Of a stretch of 30,610 nucleotides of DNA, positions 24,797 to 30,610 are shown piece after piece (within the stretch, counting starts at the first letter, position 1; every line of letters begins with the position of its first letter). The notes beneath the pieces were generated by a model, which made no database searches, was not told where the DNA came from, and worked only from the letters and a program-made list of their open reading frames with translations. The position numbers and the translations under genes are program-made. Where the stretch lies: the NCBI GenBank assembly GCA_905250885.1, contig CAJNOQ010001534.1:1-30610 (forward strand), in the 5' to 3' direction. This DNA is from Didymodactylos carnosus (taxonomy: Eukaryota > Rotifera > Eurotatoria > Philodinida > Philodinidae).

Positions 24797-26062
24797 ATAA
24801 AAAACTAAACAAGTCTAAAATACTTCCGACGAAGAGAAATTTGTAAGACAAAGTTGTGACATAAAGACAGAGCTAGAAGAACAATAGTTAAAATTGCGAG
24901 GCATAACACAAGCAGCAAATTTATTCACAGAGTCAAGAGCAGAAGAAGAAAACGAACTATGTACAGCACAACAATAATCAAGCTTAGGAAAAAAGATTCG
25001 ATGCCGAACTTTCGGTGAAGCTAATCCAAAGGTACGACTCAGTGCTCCCAGCTTGCGCCGACAAGCAAGAGCAATGTTCCTAGCATGATCATTCCATCAT
25101 AGGTCGTGCGAAACAAGAACGCCAAAACAGCGGACAGACGAAACAACAGAAAGAGAACATTATTTGGATACAATTCATCATAAACAAACAAAAGTGTCAA
25201 ATATACTTTGATCTACGGGCTATATGATGGCGTAAAAATTTTTGTTTCAAGTTGCCAATTTCGGAAAAAATACTCTGCATATCATCGACCTTTTATTGAA
25301 AACTAATGTAATATTTGGAATCAGCATGATAAACTGCATCGAATGACATATGATTTGTGAATTTTATAAATAAAACTTTTGTCGACAAAAATTCAGGGCA
25401 ATGATAGACCTCAAGGATTTATCGTCAACAAAATGTTTTTTCGAGTTCGCTTTTCTTACTTCTATTAATATCTGACACATAATAACACCATATTATGCGA
25501 AAATAATCATTTTTTAACTCCAAAAACCTAGATGTCCGTCTGCTCTATGGGAGAATGCCCGCTGTAGGAAGGGCATTTGTAAAACTAAGAAACAGAAGTG
25601 GTCCAAGCACACTGCCTTGAGGAACGTCAGAAGAAACAGGAGAAGAGATAGAATCATTCACATGCACACACTAACAACGGTTAGAAACATAAGAAGACAA
25701 AAGTGAAAGTAAACAACTAGTTATACCACAATGAGAGAATTTTTCCAACAAAAAAGAATGACATACAAAATCGAAAGCGTCAGAAAAATCAGAGGACACA
25801 CAAAACACATTTCACACCAGCATTCCAGAAATTAGAGATACTATGAGAGAGAAACAACAACGTATCAAGGGTAGAATGTTCAGGATCTTAGTCTTAGTCT
25901 TACTCAAGAGTACCTTTTCTGTGAATAGGAATAACAAATGCAATTTTCCATAACGCAGTTAAATTGCCAGAAGACACAAATTATAGACAAACTGAAGATG
26001 AGGTGAAAGAATGTTAGTACAGGTCGAAAGAAAGGACGAGGGGATTCCATCAATAGCAGCGT
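24797..26062 (-). mobile_element. Dead non-LTR retrotransposon (LINE) reverse transcriptase, split by another repeat
   Basis: Minus-strand reading gives AAIDGIPSSF (about 26062-26032), SDFSDAFDFVCHSF (about 25796-25750) and SDVPQGSVLGPLLFL (about 25630-25590), which are reverse-transcriptase blocks in the expected order. The thumb region follows at 25130-25010 with GVLVSHDL, WNDHARNIALACRRKLGAL and SRTFGLASPKVRHRIF, then a 'DYCCAVH' and 'FAACVMPRNF' tail. Stops and frame changes interrupt it. The catalytic FADD block, which should lie between the PQGS block and the thumb, is absent; about 25200-25545 is occupied by an unrelated repeat. No endonuclease domain was recognised upstream (26063-26630). 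Confidence 0.75.
25200..25545. repeat. Repeat copy B interrupting the LINE
   Basis: Contains the ATATTTGGAATCAG, AACTGCATC, ATATGATT core shared with 18965-19020 in ATM intron 15. It sits exactly where the reverse transcriptase FADD block is expected, so it is probably a nested insertion with local deletion. Confidence 0.55.
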
Positions 26063-26660
26063 AATACATAAGTGCAAAAAAGTCGCACTCTCCTTTTAGC
26101 AGAGAAGCATGGGAAATCCAGTGGTAAACGAACCACTTTGCTTAAAATTCTCGTTAGAAACACTGCTCCCCAGCATGTGAGACTTTCAGTTGAGGTGTTT
26201 AGTTTTCTTCGTTCCTCTGAAGACAGGTTAATGCCTACACAAACTATTCATAGGAGAGTGCATGTGCTATGGCTTTGTTTTTGCGTTTAACAAATGAAAT
26301 AGTGAGTCAGCTGTGGTTTGATTAATCTTTTCATTGGTTTATCTTGTGAGCCAGCCAAGATCAGAGATCTTAGAGTTCACTATCTACGCATATCAATACA
26401 GGTGAAAAGCGATATAGATCGCAAGACTTGATCGAATATAGATTTTGCTTGAAAGTTTTTGAATGTCTATCAATGTCGAGCTCTTTAACGCACCTGATCG
26501 TATGTTTAGGCGTACTACAATCTGATGGGGACACTCAGTTATTTTTCTTTCTGTTTAAATCGTTCTCGTTTTTCGATGGAGTATATTCAGATCGGTTGAT
26601 AACGAATGGTCCAGCTTAAACGATCAGCTGTCACGATGAGTTTTTTTAACAAATCTTTCA
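26063..26660. other. Intergenic, no gene recognised
   Basis: Open frames of 60-70 codons exist here on the plus strand but show no protein-family features. The left part may be the decayed 5' portion of the neighbouring LINE. Confidence 0.4.
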
Positions 26661-26678
26661 GATCAAACAATTCTACCG

Positions 26679-26760
26679 TAGGATCCTGCAAAATCCTACA
26701 AGATTTTCGTAGGATCCTATAGGATCCTAAAGTAGGATCTTATAAGAATCTTGTAGGACC
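26679..26760. repeat. Cluster of TAGGATCCTA-like palindromes
   Basis: GTAGGATCCT, AAATCCTACAAGATTTT, GTAGGATCCTATAGGATCCTA, AGTAGGATCTTA and AATCTTGTAGGACC follow one another within about 80 nt. The motif is a self-complementary decamer in variably spaced copies. Confidence 0.75.
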
Positions 26761-27058
26761 CGGTAGTCAGCTCTTGTAGAATGTTGCAAGGTCGTTCAGA
26801 ATTATACTCCTGCGGGGTAGCCCTGAATCCCATCCCGTCTGTCTCATCCCGTGGGACAGACGAGGTTGGGACAAAAAAAAATTTACGGGCTTGGACCTGG
26901 GGCAAGAAAAAATTTCACGGACTCGACCTACGGGGTCGGGACAAGTTGCAAAAAATGTTGTTCCGTAAGTTTTGTCTTTTGGTTGTAATTATACTGCAAC
27001 TTCAATGTTTAATTCTTGTACTACTATCAAGTCAATACAAATTTAATATCAGTAGGCG

Positions 27059-27595
27059 ACGATTTCTGAAATAGTTTCATGTTAATTGCAGCTAATTTTA
27101 GAATTTTATTCTACAAAACTTGATATTTCGACCATTCACGATCATTGTGAAAAGTGAAAATGCACACACAAGATAAATACCGGTACTGAACGATCTGTAC
27201 CATTTAGTGATTGTATCAAGAGTGATTCTTTTATTAACAATTTGTATTTGTGTTATTCATTAGTGAGGATTTCAAAGTCATTTGGTGTAATCAAATGTCC
27301 AGTCGCTTGGTAATGTCTACCAGTGGCCGACTTTGCCAGTACCGTTTGTTTTGGATTATCTTTTATCGATATTTGGGTGGCGAGTAACTCATCAAGCTCA
27401 TCATCATTTAACTTTTCATTGCAGGGAGAAGTTTACCTGTTCTTGAACATGTGAGGAATTCTAAAATGTAAAATCAAATTTTTTGTGTACATTTTCACTT
27501 TTGACAATGACCGTGAATGATCGAAATATCAAGTTTTGTAGAATAGAATTCTAAAATTAGCTGCAATTAACATAAAACTATCAAGTAAAAATCGT
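27059..27595. mobile_element. Inner foldback, about 110-nt arms with a 314-nt loop
   Basis: Arms 27059-27169 and 27484-27595 are reverse complements at about 90% identity, including GTTAATTGCAGCTAATTTTA, CTACAAAACTTGATATTTCG and AAAAGTGAAAATG. The loop carries a minus-strand open stretch (27253-27432). Confidence 0.85.
27253..27432 (-). other. Coding-like open stretch in foldback loop, about 59 codons
   Basis: Minus-strand frame ending in TAA at 27253-27255 and open back to a stop at 27433. It includes LNDDELDELLATQISIKD, then NPKQTVLAKSATGRHYQATG and LITPNDFEILTNE. The composition is protein-like and hydrophilic, and a possible acceptor (AAAAG) precedes LNDDE. There is no in-frame ATG and no recognised family. 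It may be a captured last exon or the remnant of an element-encoded protein. Confidence 0.35.
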
Positions 27596-28257
27596 AACTT
27601 TATAATAACTAATAAAAATTAACCTGGAGAGACAAAATAGTCTGGATTTAAACTTGAGAAGATGTTTCATATCTAAAACTAGGTTTACAGTTCTTTCGTT
27701 TCGATTCTGAGGTAGCGAGTGGATGCAAAACATTTTTTTATGGCGAAACTTTTAAGTTTAGAATCAAATAACTTAAATTTTGTCATGCGGATTTTTTGCA
27801 AAAATAAGTTTGAGACTTTAAGTGTCTCTTGCACCAGTTACGGTATATCAGAACAGAAAAATTTTTTCAAAAAATTAACGGACAAACGGGACGGGACAAA
27901 AAAGCCCGTAATTTTTTTTCACGAAACAACATTATTTACTGACGGGGTCGGGCTTGCGGGATGGGACAAAAACTTTTACGTTCGGGCTCGGGGCAACAGA
28001 AAAGTTCGTCCCACGGGACTCTATTCAGGATCTTAACTGTAAGAAGGCATCCAGTTACAATTTTCGGAGTTTTTTATAATGGTAAACCAGGTGTCGGCAA
28101 TACTCTTCGAATTTTCAATGATGATGAGTTTTACTACAAAAAATGGCCTTATAAAATAGTTCAGATCCTGGAAAAGGCTAGAACAATAAAATTTAGTTTA
28201 AAATGCTGATACATTCTAGAATATAGAAACATTCCATGTGCTGAAAATCGCTTCATT

Positions 28258-28436
28258 TTTGTCGATTAATCGCGATAGTTGAAAAAATCGACGCTCAATC
28301 GTGATTCGGGAAAAAATGGTCATTTAATCGCGATTAAATGATAATTTTTTCGTGCATCGCGATTAATCGATGACTTTGTCAACTATCGCGATTAATCACG
28401 AAAATCATCAATTAATTGCGATTAATTGTTGATTTT
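28258..28436. repeat. TTAATCGCGATTAA palindrome cluster (left block)
   Basis: At least five copies or close variants of ATTAATCGCGAT or ATCGCGATTAAT, plus ATTAATTGCGATTAATT. They are packed tightly, so the block can fold in many registers. CGCG is conspicuous in this AT-rich context. Confidence 0.8.
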
Positions 28437-28784
28437 AAGTAATTAAATGGTTGTTGTTATTCACCGCTTTCTTTTGCAATAAAGTTTGTATATAAGAAAA
28501 ACGATTTCAGCGAAAAATACACTTATATTCAGATCATCTTTTTATTTTAGAATACAACGAAGTTGTCAAGAGTCTTCTCTATTGTTCCTCAGAGCTTTAA
28601 ACCGAGAAGCCCACTGAACAGCTGACATATGGGCAATGTTTAAAGCTGACTCGTCGGCAAGACTCCGATGCCAGCTGGTGCTAAGACCATTGCTGTGTGA
28701 CGCGCATGTCATTATACGTAGTAAGCAATGAAAAAACAGAAAAAAATATGTATTTCCTAAGATGGGTTTGAACCTAGTATCTAG
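28437..28784. other. Unrelated segment between the two palindrome clusters
   Basis: Less AT-rich in its middle (28560-28700), without CGCGATT motifs. No gene recognised. It looks like an insertion splitting an originally continuous palindrome block, or like the body of an element whose ends are the two clusters. Confidence 0.45.
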
Positions 28785-28925
28785 AAAAAAATCGTCAATT
28801 AATTGCGATTAATCGCTAAAATCGCCTAAAAATCACCAAAAAATCGGCAATTAATCGCGATTAAGCGCACGATTAATCATATGATTTTTCACGATTAATT
28901 GCCGATTTTTATGCGATTTTTAGTA
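28785..28925. repeat. TTAATCGCGATTAA palindrome cluster (right block)
   Basis: Contains AATTAATTGCGATTAATCGC, GCAATTAATCGCGATTAA, CACGATTAATC and CACGATTAATTGCCGATTT, interspersed with AAATCGCC and AAATCACC words. Same motif family as the left block. Confidence 0.8.
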
Positions 28926-29109
28926 CATAGAATTGCTTTTCTATCATCGTCTCATCATTTATAAAGACAAAAATGCTTTTGCACTTTATATCTTTATGCA
29001 ATCATAAAATAAAATAGTTACGTATAAAACACTTCTAAATTATGTTGTATTATAGCTATACCGACCTAACAAACGGAATATATTTTGAAACTCTCATTTA
29101 GTATCGTCT

Positions 29110-29410
29110 TCGGATCGTGCAAAGAAACTATTGAACAGCTAAAGATCGCATTTCAATCTAACCAAGTTCTAAGGAGAGAAAAGGAGGGGGCTATTTTGTG
29201 ATAAATCGACCCGTTAACCGAATTCAGTTTTATTTACAAAATAACTGCTTCAGAAAAATTTTCTGGATTTGGTTCTGAAGATCCGGTTTTCGGAAAATCG
29301 GTCAACGAAAGCCCAAAGACAACGTCGACCTTCATATTTGGAATCAGCGCCAACAACTACCTATACACCTAGTCTCATTGAAAAAACGATTTCCAACTAA
29401 CCCTCGTAAG
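29110..29410 (+). repeat. Diverged single-arm relative of the 6218-6851 foldback family
   Basis: Shares, in order, TGCAAAGAAA, AGCTAAAGATCGCATTTCAAT, GATCCGGTTTTCGGAAAA, TTTGGAATCAGCG and a terminal CCCTCGT with the 24171-24485 copy and the right arm at 6550-6851. Strongly diverged. Confidence 0.45.
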
Positions 29411-29700
29411 TAACAGACATTACTTTTGTCAGATAAAAGTTCTTTTATTTTCTTTAGCAAACGTACTCAAATAAAAGCGACTTTTATATCCAGTAAGAGA
29501 ACAAAACCTACACTACCAAACTACATAAATATATAGCTGATTTTTAACTCAGCTGGAATGGGTTTAGAATGCGTTCGCTAATCTCTTGATATACGTGTGA
29601 GTGTGTTTCATGACAGTTTTCACTGCACTACTGAGTAAATCTAAAAGTATGGTAAAAATAATAATGATTACTAATGAGAGAGAGTATCGACTAAGTCATA

Positions 29701-30350
29701 CATACTTGATCCAAAGGCTCCTCAATACATGATGATATTTCACAGAACTGTTCAAAACGATTTTAGAATGCACAGTTTAATGCCTTCTTTTTTCCATTCT
29801 AACAGCCAGACAATTTACAGTAAACAGTGACTGTTAACTGCCTTTTTTCAACATTTTGTGGTATGTCAAATACCTTTTCTCGAGCCTTTATCAACAATCA
29901 CATAACAGACAATAAATTGACTGTTACCTGACAGTTTTTTAACAGTTATTTGGGTGTTAAAAGCCACTTTTTCTGGCACACATTTAAAACGCATTACATG
30001 ACTTATTAAATGTCAGTTATGTTTTGCCTGGGTGTAGAACCTGCTTTTTCAACTTTTTTGGATTGTATGTTTAAAAACGCATAGCAGGGCTAAAATTGTG
30101 AAAGAAAATAATGCTGAAGTCATTTTTCTACGGTCTTCAATAGTAAAACAGAAATAGAAAAGACAGGTACATGTCATGCATATGCGAGACGAGATATCTG
30201 CTTATTTGCTGTCTCTACTAATTTAGGTCATTGAACAAGAAGACGTACTATTGTCCATTCAAAAAAAGAATAACCCATGACCACTTTTTTAATCATACTT
30301 GACCCAAAGACTCCTCAGTACATGATGATATTTCACGGAACTATTCAAAA
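29701..30350 (+). repeat. 57-bp direct repeat about 593 bp apart
   Basis: Copies at 29701-29757 and 30294-30350 begin CATACTTGA and end TTCAAAA. They differ at five positions, all transitions, with no indel. The sequence between them is AT-rich with several AACAGT/ACTGTT words and no coding similarity. They could be short terminal direct repeats or two copies of one dispersed repeat. Confidence 0.8.
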
Positions 30351-30610
30351 AATCGATGAATACTGAGAAAGAACGAAAAAGTTAGTCGAAAGTCAAAATG
30401 ATACCTTGATATTTTTTGTTGTTATACTTTTAGCTTTACATAAACTTTTTAATTTTGTCGATTCTTCACAAACAATCGGGCATCGTGGTGTAAAAAGTAG
30501 CATAAAAAGCACACATAATTTTCTTTCCTCCGTTTTTTCGATGATGATAAATGGAGAGTACGTCATGATGGAATTTCTCATGGTCTCGAACCAATATCTA
30601 GTTTTATCAT

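Larger units (their letters stand above)
26800..28030. mobile_element. Composite element with GC-rich inverted outer ends and an inner foldback
   Basis: The outer left block (about 26800-26945) has CCTGAAT followed by TCCCGTGGGAC, then ACAAAAAAAAATTTACGGGCT. The outer right block (about 27885-28030) carries the same words in reverse complement (GTCCCACGGGA, ATTCAGG, AGCCCGTAATTTTTTTT). Within it lies a second inverted repeat (27059-27595). The GC-rich vocabulary is that of the GGGTTCGGG family found in the ATM introns. Confidence 0.6.

Noticed and set aside
26072-26290. 72-codon plus-strand open frame
   Set aside because: No conserved domain and it starts within decayed LINE-flanking sequence. 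Considered incidental.
27719-28209. Two plus-strand open frames including a GKPGVGNT stretch resembling a P-loop
   Set aside because: They overlap the GC-rich repeat end; the P-loop-like word lacks the final GK[ST] order and any surrounding GTPase motifs.
28762-28780. tRNA B-box-like GGTTCAAACCC on the minus strand
   Set aside because: No A box at the right distance, the T stem does not pair and no cloverleaf can be drawn. A similar word at 30583-30593 (GGTTCGAGACC) shares a TAGATA-type flank, so it is probably a repeat end and not a tRNA.
30393-30581. 62-codon minus-strand open frame at the right edge
   Set aside because: It could be an exon with a GTATCA donor, but there is no recognisable domain and the upstream part lies outside the window.

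Overview
The window is AT-rich animal nuclear DNA. Genes are split by many 45-100 nt GT-AG introns, and the space between them is crowded with diverged repeats. The compact intron style, a GPCR relic of the type greatly expanded in bdelloids, and a start codon sitting directly on a splice acceptor (as expected under spliced-leader trans-splicing) point to a rotifer, most likely a bdelloid. That placement is inference.

Layout. Positions 1-743 hold a 31-bp tandem repeat and unremarkable AT-rich DNA. Positions 744-3174 (+) are the last ten exons of an ABCC10/MRP7-type ABC transporter, covering most of the second membrane domain and a complete NBD2; the 5' half is not visible. Positions 3924-4700 (-) are a broken rhodopsin-type GPCR. 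Positions 4700-6850 hold a weak myosin-like relic, a cluster of GCAGAATTGAA motifs in both orientations, and a 0.63-kb foldback element. Positions 7013-7963 (+) are an intronless alpha/beta hydrolase. Positions 8449-24087 (-) are a complete ATM kinase gene: 31 exons were assembled by hand, and their lengths sum to 9423 nt, an uninterrupted 3140-codon frame plus stop. Its long introns carry foldback or terminal-inverted-repeat elements, while its short introns are clean. Positions 24088-30610 contain no convincing gene. This tail holds half-copies of the foldback family, a dead non-LTR reverse transcriptase split by another repeat, GGGTTCGGG-type GC-rich repeats, a nested palindrome, two TTAATCGCGATTAA clusters and a diverged direct repeat.

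The three intact or near-intact genes show no operon-like relation. The hydrolase and ATM are convergent, separated by about 485 nt. ATM is the main DNA double-strand-break signalling kinase, which is of interest in animals that survive desiccation. No evidence was seen for a CRISPR array, rRNA, convincing tRNA or a prokaryotic-type system. The most unusual material is the variety of palindromic, non-autonomous elements, several of them inside ATM introns.
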